From Holothuria scabra (taxonomy: Eukaryota; Echinodermata; Holothuroidea; Aspidochirotida; Holothuriidae): 64,000 bases of DNA. The stretch lies in contig CM074187.1 of the NCBI GenBank assembly GCA_037179385.1, positions 806,001-870,000 on the forward strand, given 5' to 3'. The notes beneath the pieces are model-generated. The model saw nothing but the letters and a program-made list of their open reading frames with translations. It ran no database searches and was not told the origin of the DNA. Positions 38,146-51,326 of the stretch are shown here, one piece after another (position 1 is the stretch's first letter; the number at the start of each line of letters is the position of its first letter). Made by a program: the position numbers and the translations under genes.

Positions 38146-40041
38146 CCTGGATGCAGTTTAACGTCATGTCCAGGACCATATATCTACACATATTTGTTTA
38201 AAATGGACAACACGTAATGCGTCCCTGATACAGTGGTGATCACACTTGAAAGAAAAATTGGAAAAATTAGCTACTACTTGCAAGCTCGAGACATTTCCGG
38301 CTGTCTGATGGGTAGCGATTTTTCAAAATTTTCTTTTCGCTCCACGCCAACTGAAGATAGTCTTTCGAGCAAGACTCCATATTCCAGGTAGGGAACCATT
38401 GGCCTAGTACTTAAATGCTCTCATACACACCTATCATCAGATACCATTCAACCCTGTCAGTTGAGTAGTCAGTCTAGATGCATCCATTAGTTGACGTAGC
38501 TACAGGAGGCAGGGGGCAATTGTCCCCTGGCTCGAAAAAGTAGAAAATTCGAAAATTTGCCATTTGAGACACTAGTCAAATACAATGCGGTTTTCCAGCC
38601 TTTCCCTCATAAAATTCCGAATTCTTCGTATAAAAGCTCCATATCTGTAATTATTAGTTTTAAAGGGGCACAATTTTCCGCGTGATTCGGGCGCCCTTAA
38701 ATGCAACCCAGTAAGTCGTCGCTCATAAAGCAGAAAGTACAGGTAAACTTTTCCGAGCGGCTAAAGTGCCGTTTCCCTACTAAATTCTCTCAACATAGGC
38801 TTTTAATTTTTTAAATATTTTGTCTAAAAAGTAAACAAAGTTTAGGGAGCTTTTTGAATGTCGCAGAGAAGCCTCAATCCACACTCCTTAGATAAAATTA
38901 TGTAACAACAACGATCTTCAGTATGGACATGCTATCTCAGATATATACTAACAGGAAACGCAGTTTCTTCGATATTCCCCCAAATATTCAAATTTCCTTA
39001 CAGGAAACCCTAAATCTAAACTATGTTCTGCAATACAAGCTTTATATTTACAAATATGTGAAAGGAACCAAATTTTCGGCGCACTCCGCGCTCCACAAAA
39101 TACGTTCCTAATACATTAGTGTTCACATTTTTTTTTTAAAAAAAATCTTGCTTGTAGAAAAGGCGAAAAAATTTAATGTACCTTTTGGTTAATGGGATAT
39201 GGGGAGGTGCATGATCCAAAATCGCCCCACCCCCCATCTTCATTTTGCTTCCTACGCCACTGAGTTCATGTCTTTGAGGAGCCGAGCTTATGTGAGATTC
39301 TGATACCCGAATTCACCAGAGTTTGAAATTGCATTGCTTGTACAATACCGACTTGACCTAATTCTGAAGTGGTTCCCGCCAATAATGTAGAAGCTTGCAT
39401 ACCGGTACACATTAAAAGCCACACGCACCCCCCCCCCCCCCCCCCGAAAAACCGTAAATACACAGAAAACTCTCCGAACACGGGCTTGACTAGTTAAACT
39501 AGTAGAGTTGGTTAGTCAAGACCCGACTACTATTTTCATCTTGGTCGGGAGGCAAGCTAGTCTACGTCAACATTGTTGTTCTAGTTGTATGAAGTGTCAT
39601 ATGAATTCTCCATCATCCACCTCTTCGACGAGTGCTTCAAAGTTCATTTTTCTGCTTAAGGGTATTACGTGCAAGTCATTGCAGCTCTTATTGGAGGTTA
39701 GGCTTAGAAATTTCGTAAAATACTTTTTAGGTTGTTTCTCTTCTGCAGTAATTCTGCCCTCTCATTTGGCGGATATTTTTGGCCAAAATTTCCTTGCGCT
39801 TCGCGCCAACTAATGGTGCAGAGCCCTCCTTAGCTAAATCAGCCCTTTTTCAAAGATCCTCAGAACTCGTCGTTGCAGCACCGGTGGAAAACACCCCCTT
39901 ACTGTAGGCCTATGCAAGCAAGAGAAATACTATATAAAAGCCGACTTCACTAAGTGACTTAAATACCAGCCTATAAGTCTAATTATTTGACCATCACACC
40001 TGTCAGCTCTCAAGATTTCACAAACTCGCTCCAAGTCTTGG

Positions 40042-41243
40042 CAGTGGCGGCGGAAGCATAACAATTTAGTGGGGTGGGGGGGGGGGGCAATCAGTGAACA
40101 AGATGGAATGGTTGGACTCGTGAAAGGATCGCTACGAGCACATCACGAGCGCGAAGCGCGAAGTCCCACTGGCGTGGGTCCAGGGCCCGCCTTAGAGCCA
40201 TGGAAACTCTAAGATTCTACAAGCTCTCTCGTGAAATCTAAGCCGTTTTTGGAACATTTTACGGTGAATTCAATGAACAAAAATGTGCGAAATATTTGCG
40301 TTCAAAGATAGTCTATTTCTTGGACATCAACAGTTGCGTTGTTATGTGTGAAATTTTGGTTTTGTTAAAATCATTTTTGAAATCCAAAGGAAAAGAGGCG
40401 CAGTTACCTAACTACTCTAAAATCAGTTCCCCCCTGTACTCGCCCTTGGTTTGGTACTGCACATGTAAGTTTGTTTTGATTTTGTATTTTATTCGAAGGT
40501 CTATTTCTTGAAATTCTTGTACTTTCACCAGGATTCATTTCAACATTCAGTCTGGTGTAAATTCATGAATATTTACCTTGGAATCAGTCTGAATCTGCCT
40601 ATGCAGACCTATCTGATCAGAATGAATCCGAACTCTTGAACAATGTGTAGGCTACCTCGGTCAAATACCGAGGTAGCTTACTCTTCCAAAGTTCCAACCG
40701 GACGGTCATGTACGTACGCGCACGTCATGCGAACGGAGCTACCATTCGGCGATTTTCCCATAGATGATACGTTTCGCTCATTTTTGGCGGATTCCGGATT
40801 CCAATCTGTTAAAATAACTGGGTTTGTGGTTGAGGTTCTTGGCAATCACATTTCAAAGTTAGGTCGCACGTCTCTGTAGGTTTCGACTGTTTGTGACATG
40901 TTATTGCAATAGCATAGTCTAGAATCTAGATCGTTGTTTGTTTTGAGGTTGCCAGATTCTTGTAATGATTTGTAGCCAAATACTAGGTCACAGGCATAGA
41001 GGATGGTCGCAGGGGACCGTGACAAGAATCAGCCAATGGCAGGTAGAACATAGGCTAAGTCAATTTCGGCTGCTCTGTTCGGTGGTGGGTTAACTATAGT
41101 CTTTTACTTTTTCTCTGATTTTTTTTTTTTTTTTTGGGGGGGGAACGTCCCCTCGCTAAGAATTTTAGGAGGGACGTCCCCTCGCTAAGAAATTTAGGAG
41201 GGGGAAGGGTTACCCCCCCCCCCTCTTCCGCCGCCAGTGACTG
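40042..41243. mobile_element. Non-autonomous hAT-like element, 1.2 kb
   Basis: Left end CAGTGGCGGCGGAAG. Right end reverse-complements to CAGTCACTGGCGGCGGAAG. TCTTGG flanks both sides (40036-40041 and 41244-41249), part of a target duplication. Poly-G or poly-C tracts lie near each end (40076 and 41215). The interior holds an 11-bp hairpin at 40651-40677 and a CpG-richer stretch around 40690-40890 with an unrecognised 78-residue open frame. Confidence 0.7.
40651..40677. repeat. Perfect 11-bp hairpin
   Basis: GCTACCTCGGT and its exact complement ACCGAGGTAGC are separated by CAAAT. It lies inside the hAT-like element. Confidence 0.9.
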
Positions 41244-44200
41244 TCTTGGTATTGAGCAATGGGAATTTTTCAAATGTCTCAAAAAATGCAATTGTTCAGA
41301 ACAGATGTAAACATTATACCACTGCAGCTCAAATTCATTGAGGAGAAGTGAATTTCGGTATGTGCATGTTACTCAAGAAAATAATGAGATGTAGTTAGGC
41401 TAATTATTACACATTCAATTATTTAAATTCTAACTTCCATGCAGAATTAGATTTTGTAACCGTTACGGAAATCGATACACATTTGAAAGCAGAATAAATA
41501 GGGCGATAGACCAGGCGGACAAAGTTTTTTGTTTGTTTGTTCATCTCACGGATGGGCTCCCGAGATGAGCGACAGCCACAGAGGTGTTTCACAATTTTTA
41601 GTTCTTGTACAGATGGGGCCCTGGCTTCAAGCGAGAAGCCGGAGGCCCTAACGGGCAGGGTCCAGGGGCCCACCTTAAGCCCCTGGTGGGGTCGAAAGGC
41701 AACGCCCGGAAGCTCTAATTGGGTTGAAGGGTATTTGTGAGGTCAAGGGCGGCGATCTGTTTCAGATGGGAAATTTTCACGACAGACAGGCGGTTGACCA
41801 GGAACTCTGATATGGAGAGGGTCACGCGAACGAAGGGTGATGTTTATAGTCAGTGGTGACACCAATGTGAAAAACACTGATTTCAAGGATCACATGGTGT
41901 CTCAATCCTGCCATAGATAGTCTATAGGTGTGGTCGCGGCTCGTGCTGTGCCCATGCGCTGGAAGAGAGCGATTTTTTTTCTCTTCTTGTGAGGATTTCT
42001 ACCTTATCCCTCTTGCATACAACAGAACTTTTAGCAGGACATTGAATTGCAAAGTCAGTCTTTAATGCAGACGGTTATTATGGTGTTTTCACTTTGAATT
42101 TTTTTCATGATAAAGAGAAAAATTGTGGTACGAGTTCAAAATCGAGTATACCAATCTTCACGTTAGGCGTGAAGCTGCCAAATCCTTAGTGGCGATGAAC
42201 GGAATGTAACTTCGAGCGTTTTCTTAGCTTTGCCTGGAATAGTTCACTGCTAAAAGTTAATACTTATGAACAATGGCGTAGCTAGACATTTTTTCAGGGA
42301 GGCAAGCACCCAAATTTCCATTTTTTTTTAACTTTTCAAGGTGTAAACACCATTGTAGTAGGGACGTAATTTGCGGCGCGTAAGGCGGCCCGAAATCTTT
42401 GCCCTTCTAAACAAATATCTGGAAGTACGGGGTTTGTATTGCAGAAAATTTTGGATTCTGGATTTACCGTAATGAAATTTGAAGGTATATGATCGAGCAC
42501 TACTGCATTATAACAAATACTGACAAATACGGACCTTTTATTGGAAAGAATTCGGAATTTCATGAAAGAAGAGTAGGGAAAACACACTGTAGTTGACTGG
42601 TGTCACAAATGGTAAATTTCCGAATTTTTCCATTTTTCAGAGCCACGGGGGAATCGCACCCTGCCCTCTGTATCTACACCACTGCTAATAAAGCATATAA
42701 ATAGTTGGCTCAACTTCGACTGTTGAGTCTTACACGGAAGGGTGCCAATATTGCAGGAAATATATTTTCCATGTAGTAAAATCCAGCTGTCAGACTCACC
42801 AACACATTCATGAAGGATACACAACATGGATAGCTTTATTCTGTAAAACATCCATTTATCCGAAGCCGCATCAGAAGTTCAAAAATGTCCTAAATGAAAC
42901 AGTTTGGATGGGAGATATTTGGGGTTTTGCTGAAGAAATGCTGAAAATATTTGGCTCATGTTAAGAAAATGGGAGAAAGTTATCAGTTCTCACACCAGAC
43001 AGTTCCATTTTACACATCTAACTTACTCCTAATCCCTTCCAAACTGTCTTGAGATCTTTCTTTGTCCCTTCCAAACTATCTTGAGATCTTCCTTGTGCAG
43101 AAGCAAACCCTATTACAGTGTTCACAAAATTTTCAGAGGGGCATGCACGTCCATAAATGTAATTAGTGAATATGTTAAATAATGTCAGCTACCCTGCACC
43201 TTTCGACTTTGATGCTAATTAAAGATCATTTTGCAATTGAGAAGTACCGGATTTGGGGAAATAATTCCCTTTTAATATCATGAACATGTCATTGAGACAC
43301 TTGATGTTACACAATTTTATGTTGTGTGTGAATAAAAAAATCTTCCAGATAGCAGTAAAAAGACAACTTTTATCTAGTTTTAATGTACTCACGGACTTCT
43401 GTTTGTGAAAAATATGCATATGCAATTCACATATCTGAGTCTCGCATTAGTAAAAAGTTTAAACCAAATGTATTTGTAGAGAAAAGCGCGAGTAGCGCCC
43501 GAAAATTTTTATGATTTAAGAACAGAATGCTCCAGAAATTTAAAAGATTACGTCACGTCAACCACAAAATATATTGACTGGCCTACTATTTAAAACAAAA
43601 AAGTGTATCGGCTACAAATATTTTTCTTCGTACCTCAAATATTGGGGGGGGGGGGGCATTTGATATGACAAGTCCCTTGCCCCCATGATCACCGCCCGAG
43701 GTATTAAAGAGCAGAGCATTCAGAGAAAAAACACAATCTCGCAGACAGCCGGAAAAGACAATTCCGCTGCGTTTGGGCGATTTTATCATTTGAAGAAAAT
43801 GGAAGTTACTTCTTTTTTGTCCAAGGAAGAATCAATTTACACCAAATCAGGTGGGCTACGGAAGATATCATTTTTTTTTTTTGAAAATCCAAAATCTCAT
43901 TAAGGGGCACACGGGGGAGGATATGGCTTTTCAGGAAGAAGCTGCCCCGTCCCTACCCTTAGCAACACCCGCATTAACGATAGCAGGATGGCTATGAAAC
44001 TGCGAAAAGTTTCGGGCGCTTGTGCGTTGATAAGAAATATCGTCTCCAATTTTTTTCACATTATTCGTTGGCTCGGTAATGTCGACTCTTCCCGTGTGAC
44101 TATGCTGATGTATGTGATCATGGAGGAGCATATAACATTGAAATGCAATCTATGGCTAATTAATTGTCTTCATATCCTTATAATAAATCATGTCAAAGGA

Positions 44201-44905
44201 AAATTGAAAGCTTTATCAGATGACCACGAAGCATATTCACTAACTGTTTGTACAAACGCATTTTAAGAGAACTAAAAACGTCTCTGTGCAGAGTCTGCGC
44301 AAAATTATTCATGATAATATGCGACATCTAATGCAACGTATAAACACATAAGTCTGCCTTTCGAATTCGTTCCGGTTCGATTTTGCCTTCGTAAATGTTG
44401 TCTTGGAAATAAAATTACCCGGAAGCATTCTAGCCGCGACACTAATCGGAAAATATGTGAAACATCTACATCCACTGTTTGCCGTGGCTACTCCTAAAGT
44501 GCCGTTAAAAGTACTTTTTGACGTATTTTTTTAATCGTTTTTTTTTATCACAAATCTTTCACACATTTCCAAAAAGTTCCCAACGCTTCGAACTCTTTAA
44601 CTTTTCAGTGGTATTATTGCTTTCCTGAATACCGACTCAAACGCGTTCAGAGTATTCAACGGACTATCCTACTTATAAGTAGGGATCTATAAGCAGTCGC
44701 TATTTCGAGTTTTCGTTTGCCAAAAAAATGTTCACTTAAAACTAAAATTCTGCTAGGAAGAATATCTTAGCCGAGCGCCACAATTTGTTGGAGCGGAAAA
44801 TTTAGAAAAATCGGAACCCTCAGAGAAATGAAATTTTCCAGGCTTAGAAGGGGGATCCTTAAGAAGTGAGCTATTTTGATTATGAAAGCTATTAAATAAA
44901 ATGTA
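41244..44905. other. Intergenic, transposon fragments, no gene
   Basis: Includes a GGGCCCTGG/GGGGTCC-rich block near 41610-41710 of the family also seen at 40.17 and 48.2-48.6 kb, the small element at 42271-42684, a duplicated AACTNTCTTGAGATCTT-like segment near 43039-43090, and GCGCGAGTAGCGC and poly-G near 43490-43656. No host exon was recognised. Confidence 0.55.
42271..42684. mobile_element. Small hAT-like MITE
   Basis: 414 bp with left end CAATGGCGTAGCTAGAC and right end reverse-complementing to CAGTGGTGTAGATACAG. Flanking 8-mers CTTATGAA and CTAATAAA agree at six of eight positions, consistent with an aged 8-bp target duplication. Confidence 0.55.
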
Positions 44906-45154
44906 CACTCTTAAAAAGTTGGTTAAAAAGTTCACCAACACTGGTCACGTATGTCAAATACCTGAAATTGGGTAAAATTTACCCAATATGTGTTGTTTAT
45001 TTGGTTGCCCCACAGGCTAGTTACCCAATTAAGTGGTAAAAAACCTCTTGGATAACCCATTAATCAACAACTATTGGGTAAACTTTAACCAATTTCAGGT
45101 ATTTGACATACGTGACCAGTGTTGGTTAGTTTTTTAACCAACATTTTTAGAGTG
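44906..45154. mobile_element. Palindromic MITE with TA target duplication
   Basis: 249 bp, bounded by CACTCTTAAAAAGTTGG and its near inverse, with TA immediately outside (44904-44905 and 45155-45156). The two arms, roughly 80 bp each, are almost fully complementary: both contain CCAACACTGGTCACGTATG and CAAATACCTGAAATTGG on opposite strands. A loop of about 90 bp separates them. It has no coding capacity. The ends resemble those of the 1.35-kb element at 24749. Confidence 0.88.
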
Positions 45155-47269
45155 TACCACTACCATTAGATGAAGTGATCTCGAATATTTCCTGGAAAAA
45201 ACTACAAAACAGAATTGAGAACAATCTACTGCATTTTATTCTTATATTTCAACTGTTGCTAAATTCAATATATATTGAATTGATCATGAAATTCTGACAG
45301 CCCGAACGCTCGACTGAAAATACTTCTTCTATTAGAAACACCTTTGAAAAATTGTCACGTTACGAGAAGGGTTTAAATGAATTTTCAGGCAGACTTACAG
45401 TATGAAGTGGGGGGGGGGGGGGGTTGATGAACAGTTTACTTTGAACATATAGCGTTTCTGTTTTGGGGCAAAGATTTTCAAGTATTGGAATAATCTACCA
45501 TTTCGGGCATTAGGTTGAACAAGATTAAAAACAGGCAGGACAATGATTGCTTTTTTTTTAGCATCATGCTTTCCAAATTTTCTCTTTGATTTTTCGTAAA
45601 CATATTACCAAGGCTATGATAATTTTCTATTATTCTGGGAAATGCTTGAATGATTTGGATATCCCACCATTTAGGACATTGTGTTGTGAAAGACTGTGAT
45701 GAATAATAGATTTTTACGCTGCCCGAATGTGTATCGATGTTTATTTGGGATCTTGTTCATTTTTCAATCGCCTCGTCCGTCACATTGCCAATTTGCAGAA
45801 TCGACGGTTTATTCACCATTATAGTCATGCGATTCATCACTTAAATATCGCTGTCATCATTTCCAAAACTTGAAGGCCATTTTTAACTCGGCAGATTTTG
45901 GTGGGATAACTACTTCTCCATAGTACTATCCGATCTAGTACTAAAAACAACTTATTACACTGACATATAGGACCGTTGAGTCAAAGGTGGACATTAAACA
46001 CAGACCAGCATATGGTATGCATTCAGTGAGCTAGGAATCGAAATCTAGAGAGGATATCCTACTTGACAGGTTTTTTTTTTCTGTGTGTAGTAATGTTAAC
46101 ACCCTCAGAACAGTCGACTAGTACAACAAGATCATCATCCTTTGAACTATTTTTTTCATTGAGATTTGCTAAATATCCCTCAGTTGCACATCCGTTTTTA
46201 TATTAAGGTATACTGAGCCTTTACTGACATGAAGCAGTTTACCCACCAAAAATGAACAGAATTCAAGTGATGAACATATCTTGCTATATAGTTTCCAAGC
46301 GCGGATCCAGACATTTAAAAAAAAAAAAGGGGGGGGGGGGCTGAACTTAGAGAAAGTGGGTAATAGGGACGTACGGCGATTCTCTGTCTGAATATCTTAG
46401 TGGCGTAGGGAGCAACGTGAAAGTGGGGGGGGGGGGGGGGAGGGAAAATTTTGAACCACGTTCTTCTCCATACCTCATTTGCCAAAAGTTACATTTTTTA
46501 AGCTAAATTTTTCGCTTTTCCTAAGAACAAGAAAATGTTTTTTTACATTAAAAAAATCTGATTTTTCTTACGTTTGAACACTACTGTACTGCGCACGGAA
46601 GTTTGGGTCCTTCTACACATTTGTAAATCTGGAGTTTGTATCGCAATAACGAAAAATTCTTGTATATCTGTGTGTTTAGGGCAATTTGACGTCTTGAGGC
46701 AGGAGGCGGGGTAAAACTTCCAGACTTCAGAGAGCACCTCAAATTCGAATTTGGGTTTGGGGCAATCTCTTTCTTTCATTTTACTGTCTCAACGATTTTA
46801 CCTTTGACTTTTTTCCGGGGGCACTTTGCCCCTTCCCCTCTTGCTATGCTACTAGTTTGATATGTGTACAAGGTGAAGCAACATATCAGACTCTACAATT
46901 AAGTCACTTCCTTTCTATTTTCTGCTACCTTCTCAAAAGGACCCCTATAATTACTTTTTTTCGTTTTTATTGGGACGTTAATGTCAGCAAAGTCTTAGCC
47001 GGCGTAGCGCCTCTGTGGCTGCAGCCCCTTTAAGCTGCCGCCCTTCAGATTTTTTCGTAGCGATGAGCTGGACGAACAAATTCGTCCCCGGCGGGCTAGC
47101 AAAGTCTAAACGCCCTTAAAATTGAGCACAGCAGCTACAAATCTAAAGTTTGACATCGTTTTTTCTTGAATGCTATGCAAATCCGGGCTTGGTTTAAGAC
47201 AGAAACAACAACTGGAATTTAATTATCCTTTTAAAAGCAGGTTAACCGAACCAGTGTTTTAGTCCAGAC

Positions 47270-47345
47270 CAGCATATCCAAGACCGAGACCAGAAGATGT
47301 CGAGACCGAGACCAGAGCAGAATTCGAGACCGAGACCGAGACCGA
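47270..47345 (+). repeat. (GAGACC)n simple repeat
   Basis: Repeated GAGACCGAGACC units with interruptions, about 75 bp. Confidence 0.8.
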
Positions 47346-47488
47346 ATGTACATATTACACAGAAAAATAAACTGTCCAAAAATTTGAATACTTTTAAGCA
47401 TAATTTTATTACCTAATGCTCCAAAAATGACATGTAGCACCAAAAGTGCTTCGTCATTGATTTGTGCATATTTTATTTTATCCTATGC

Positions 47489-47892
47489 ATGACCGTATGG
47501 GATGGGGACCGGGGGCTGCAGTCCCCCAAATTGGCCAAAACCTTGCTTAATCGGGCATACTTTGGTTCCTCAGTAGGGCAGAGATTATACCGTGGTTGGG
47601 GATTTGGAATAGGGTAAAAAGTCACCCCTGAGAAAAGAGTCCCATACGGCCATCACCAAATGCCAAATATAGATTTAATGACTGAACTCAATCCAAGTAT
47701 TTTTCTCATGTGGCTCGCATGGCCGTACCCGACTCTTTCTCTTCGGGAGAGGTGCTTTTTTCCCGACTCCAGGTGCCCAACAAGAGCATAATCTTTGCCT
47801 GACTGAGGCACCAAAGTCTGCCCGATTCAGCAAGCTAATGGCCATTTGCGGGTGGCAGCCCCCTAACCTGGCCGGTCCCGTACGGCCCAGGT
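47489..47892. repeat. Fold-back segment with CCGTAYGGG ends
   Basis: Left GACCGTATGGG and GGGGACCGGGGGCTGC pair with right GGCAGCCCCC and GGTCCCGTACGGCC. Internal GTCCCATACGGCCAT and ATGGCCGTACCCGAC form a second inverted pair. No target duplication was determined. Confidence 0.5.
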
Positions 47893-48239
47893 GGCCCTAC
47901 TCATCAAATTGGAGTCAGCCAGTGCTACAGGTGTTTAGTGTTGTGAATTCGATTGATGCATGAAGTGAGTTTTTCCATCCCACAGAAAATATAAGTCGCA
48001 GAACTCTACATAGTTATTGTCAAGTTTTCCGTTGGGCCAAACATGAACATGGACTACTTGCACCCTCACAGAATGCCTTCACTGCAGTTGAAGAACATGA
48101 GTGTTGAAAGAATGCCTGCAGAGAGGCGTGCTCAATGTGGGACAACTTTAGAAATTTTGACATAGAACCAGTGGCGTCGTCACTTTTCATTATAGAGGGG
48201 CACTGGGGACATTGCTAGGCTCCACTCAATGCGTCGAAG

Positions 48240-48790
48240 GCGCCATCTAGCGCAAAGCGCGAGGCACTTCGGGTGGAGTCAAGGGGTCCTCAAAAGGGCC
48301 CCTGGGCCCTTGGAGCCTGTGGTGGGGTCCAGCCAATCCAGGAGACGAAGCCCCCTGACGCTCCTGGGTTTTAGGGTGTTTATGAGGTAGAAAAGTCGTT
48401 ATGTAAGGGTAATTCTATTGACCTATCACTGGTCTAAAAATAACCTCCAGGGTAACTTCAAGTAAGACGGGTAAAATAAAACTAGTGAAACTACTACCAA
48501 AAGGGAATCTGGTTGACATTTTGAAAAAGGGGAGATGAACTATACAGAAAGAAATTAATTGGCCGTTCAATGTGAGTCCCGGTGGGGTCCAGGGGGGCGA
48601 CGCTCCGGAAGCTCCTGAGTTTTAGGATGTTTGTGAGGTATAAAAGTCGTAATTTAACAGTAATTCTTTTGTCTTTACACTGGTCTAAAAATTACTCTCG
48701 TGACAACTCGAAGTAAAATGTTGTTGTTAACAAATGTTGTGAAAATACCACCAAGAGCAGATCCGGCTAACATTTAAAAGAAGTGGAGCT
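48240..48790 (+). repeat. Degenerate duplication, about 250-bp period
   Basis: CTCCTGGGTTTTAGGGTGTT (48361) and CTCCTGAGTTTTAGGATGTT (48613) begin two diverged copies that also share GTGGGGTCCAG upstream and ACACTGGTCTAAAAAT-like sequence downstream. Related sequence is near 41610-41740. The family contains GCGCAAAGCGCGAG at its left. Confidence 0.65.
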
Positions 48791-49397
48791 GAAACTAAAA
48801 AGAAAAAGTAGTTGATGGGCAGGTAAATGTAATTCTCTCAAGGAGAGATGTAGGCCTAGTGTAATTCGGCCTACACGGTTACCTCAGCAGTGTGCGTTAA
48901 CTTCAAGTTCAACTGGCGTAGTCGGAAGTGTGAAGAAATTTTTGAAAAAAAAAAAAAAAAAAACGCAACCCATCAGACAAACGGAATTTCCAGATGTTTT
49001 TGCGATAACTTCATTTGATAAACATGGAAATAACTGCCTTTTCTCGTCAAAAGAAGAATCAAATCTTACAAAATTTCGCAGTCACACTCTGACTACAGAG
49101 GAAAAATTGCTCTTTGGCACACAGGGACACCAGATTTTCCAGGGAGCAGGTGCCCCTGCCCCCACCCCCTGGATCTGCCACCGACAGGGGTCAGATTACA
49201 CTGTTTACGTATTTCTTCTTTTTGTTCGTAAAGCGTCTGCTCTCCTGATTGTTCCATAAACTCTCCAAATTGGGAAAAGAACATAACTATGATACAAAAA
49301 AATTGATATACATGAGCAATCCATTGATTTTCTGCAAAACGAGGAATTAATAACATTCGTAAAATGCGTAATTCATCAATTTTCTGTGAAATTTTGA

Positions 49398-49702
49398 ATT
49401 GTTGAAATATTGCAAGTTTGCATTTCATCATTGTCTGCAAAATGTTAAGATAATAAGTAAACATTTCATCATTTTGTTACAAAATGTAAAAATAATGCGG
49501 TGACTAAGTTCTTAGCTTGATGGCACCTAAATGCTTCCATAGAATTGCAAGTTTGCATTTCAATATTGTAAGTTTGCATTTCATCATTGTCTGCAAAGTG
49601 TTAAGATAATAAGTAAACATTTCATCATTTTCTTAAAAAAAGTAAAAATAATGCGGTGACTAAGTTCTTAGCTTGATGGCACCTAAATGCTTCCATAGAA
49701 TT
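49398..49702 (+). repeat. Direct tandem duplication, 156-bp period
   Basis: Two copies of a block containing GCAAGTTTGCATTTCATCA, GATAATAAGTAAACATTTC, ATGCGGTGACTAAGTTC and CCTAAATGCTTCCATAGAATT. The hAT-like element at 49703 inserted right at the end of the second copy, and its target duplication ATAGAATT is part of this block. Confidence 0.85.
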
Positions 49703-51326
49703 CAGTGGCGTAGCGAGGATGGGATTTTTGGGGGTCTAGGTAACAAGTTGGGGGGGGGGGGGCTGGCACCTCCGAAGGTCAGGCACGGCAAGACTATCTA
49801 AGCGGTGCGCCACCATCAGTTGGCGCAGAGCGTACAAGAAAATTTTGGGCTTTAAAACCCCTCTAGATGGCCGGAAACGGCATTTCCCATGTGTTTTAAG
49901 CTGGATGTACCCAGCCTTGAAATACGAATCTCATGTCTGCGACTTCTCAAATAATGAGCGGAATAAAAAATCAATGTATGAAAAATGGTAATGCATACAT
50001 TTTTAGGGACCCCAAAATCTGGGCAATTCTGATCTGTGGCGTGCACGGGGGTTGAGACTAAAGGGAATCGGTATCTCCCTTTTCTTGGGAAAAATTGTAA
50101 ACTTCAGAAGGACGTAGATCGCAAATGCGGCAATATTTGAATCTAAGCGGAGCGCCACCATCAGTTGGCGCGGAGCGTAAAAGAAAATTTTGGGCTTTAA
50201 AACCCCTCCAGATGGCCGGAAACGGCACTTCCCACGTGTTTTAGACTGGATGTACCCAGTCGCAAATGCGGCAATATTTGAATGGATTTCAGCTTACCTA
50301 AGGCAGTACCTTACCCTTTAACAGGAAAACCAAAAGTAGTTGTGTCCTCCTCTGAGAAACTTGCGTTAATTTCCTAGATGAAAAATGGTACTATGTTTGG
50401 CAAAACTTTAAACTGATTATAGGCCTAAGTTTTAGGATTTTCCCTTTTTGGGGAGCATGAAAAATATCAAAATATTTTTTGTTTTTGTAGAGATTTTACA
50501 AGAGACATACATACTACCAAAGAAACAATGTGCAAAATGGTGCAGTATTTGTCCATCGGTACATTACGTAGTCAAAATTAAAATACTACGAATAAATCTC
50601 TCAAAATAATTGAACCGCAAAGCAGAAGTATGTATCATATGGGAAGCACATGAAATCTGGACCTTGTGGAGATTTTACAAATCCCCCGGACGCCAGTGCC
50701 AACTAGTAAAAGAGGACTTGTCGAAAAAAGTCGTCCTAGAGTGGCACTTGTCATGGGCAGGAGTGAGGCACGACATAGGCCTAGACCTACTTGTTAAGGA
50801 TGGAAGGGAAGAATTATCCGAAGGCAGTACCTTACTCTTACCTGGTTACGGCATATTTTGTGTATGATAAAGTATAGGAATGGTCGTGTAAGAGTGGTCT
50901 CCAGTGTACGATTGCCTTATTTTCAGTAAATCAATCAGCCATCCGAAAGGCAGAAAGGGTCTTAACCTAACAAAGTCACATTAAAGTTTGTCGTCGAGAC
51001 TTTCGTTTCATCTTCTAAGTGATATGCAATAAACGACAGTGCAGATCACAAACGGTATCTAATTTAGTGAAAGTAGGCATTTTGAAGTTATTACCTGATT
51101 TCATACGTGCACACAAAATGTGTTTTACACACATTCATCCATGTTTTTTTTTAATTTTGACACATTTTATTTATTTACTGTTTTGAATGAAATACTTCAA
51201 ATTTTATTTCCGTTCAAACATTTTATTTTCTTAATTACCTTATCAGGACGCAAAAAATCTGGGGGGCGTGAAGAAAATCTGGGGGGGGGCTAGGCCCCCA
51301 GGCCCCCCCCCGTGGCTACGCGACTG
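49703..51326. mobile_element. Non-autonomous hAT element with perfect 8-bp target duplication
   Basis: 1624 bp with left end CAGTGGCGTAGCGAGG and right end reverse-complementing to CAGTCGCGTAGCCACGG. ATAGAATT is present exactly on both sides (49695-49702 and 51327-51334), diagnostic of hAT-type integration. Inside, the block CATCAGTTGGCGC-GGAGCGT...CCAGATGGCCGGAAACGGCA occurs twice (about 49812-49880 and 50157-50225). Poly-G/C lies near both ends. It has no transposase: the longest frame (50610-50867) is unrecognised. Confidence 0.88.

Larger units (their letters stand above)
34300..40041. other. Intergenic, fragments of transposons, no gene
   Basis: Holds a tRNA-like SINE head (34.61 kb), a GGATCCCGGATTTTCAC-type element end (34.87 kb), GCGCGAAGCGCGC (35.61 kb), poly-T and poly-G tracts (37.02, 37.36, 39.43 kb), a 170-bp block near 37976-38145 shared in inverse orientation with 56.98-57.12 kb, and a CCTACGCCACTG end near 39252. 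Open frames here resemble nothing known. Confidence 0.55.
45155..49400. other. Intergenic, transposon fragments and simple repeats, no gene
   Basis: Poly-G tracts near 45410, 46330 and 46427, a TTAGTGGCGTAGGGAGC end near 46399, a GAGACC hexamer tract (47.27-47.35 kb), a fold-back segment (47.49-47.89 kb) and a duplicated GC-rich block (48.2-48.8 kb). No recognisable protein. Confidence 0.55.

Noticed and set aside
40643..40879. Possible host exon in a CpG-richer patch
   Set aside because: No recognisable domain or convincing splice sites, and it falls inside a bounded hAT-like element.
50610..50867. 85-residue open frame
   Set aside because: It lies inside the 49.7-51.3 kb hAT element and resembles no transposase or other family.
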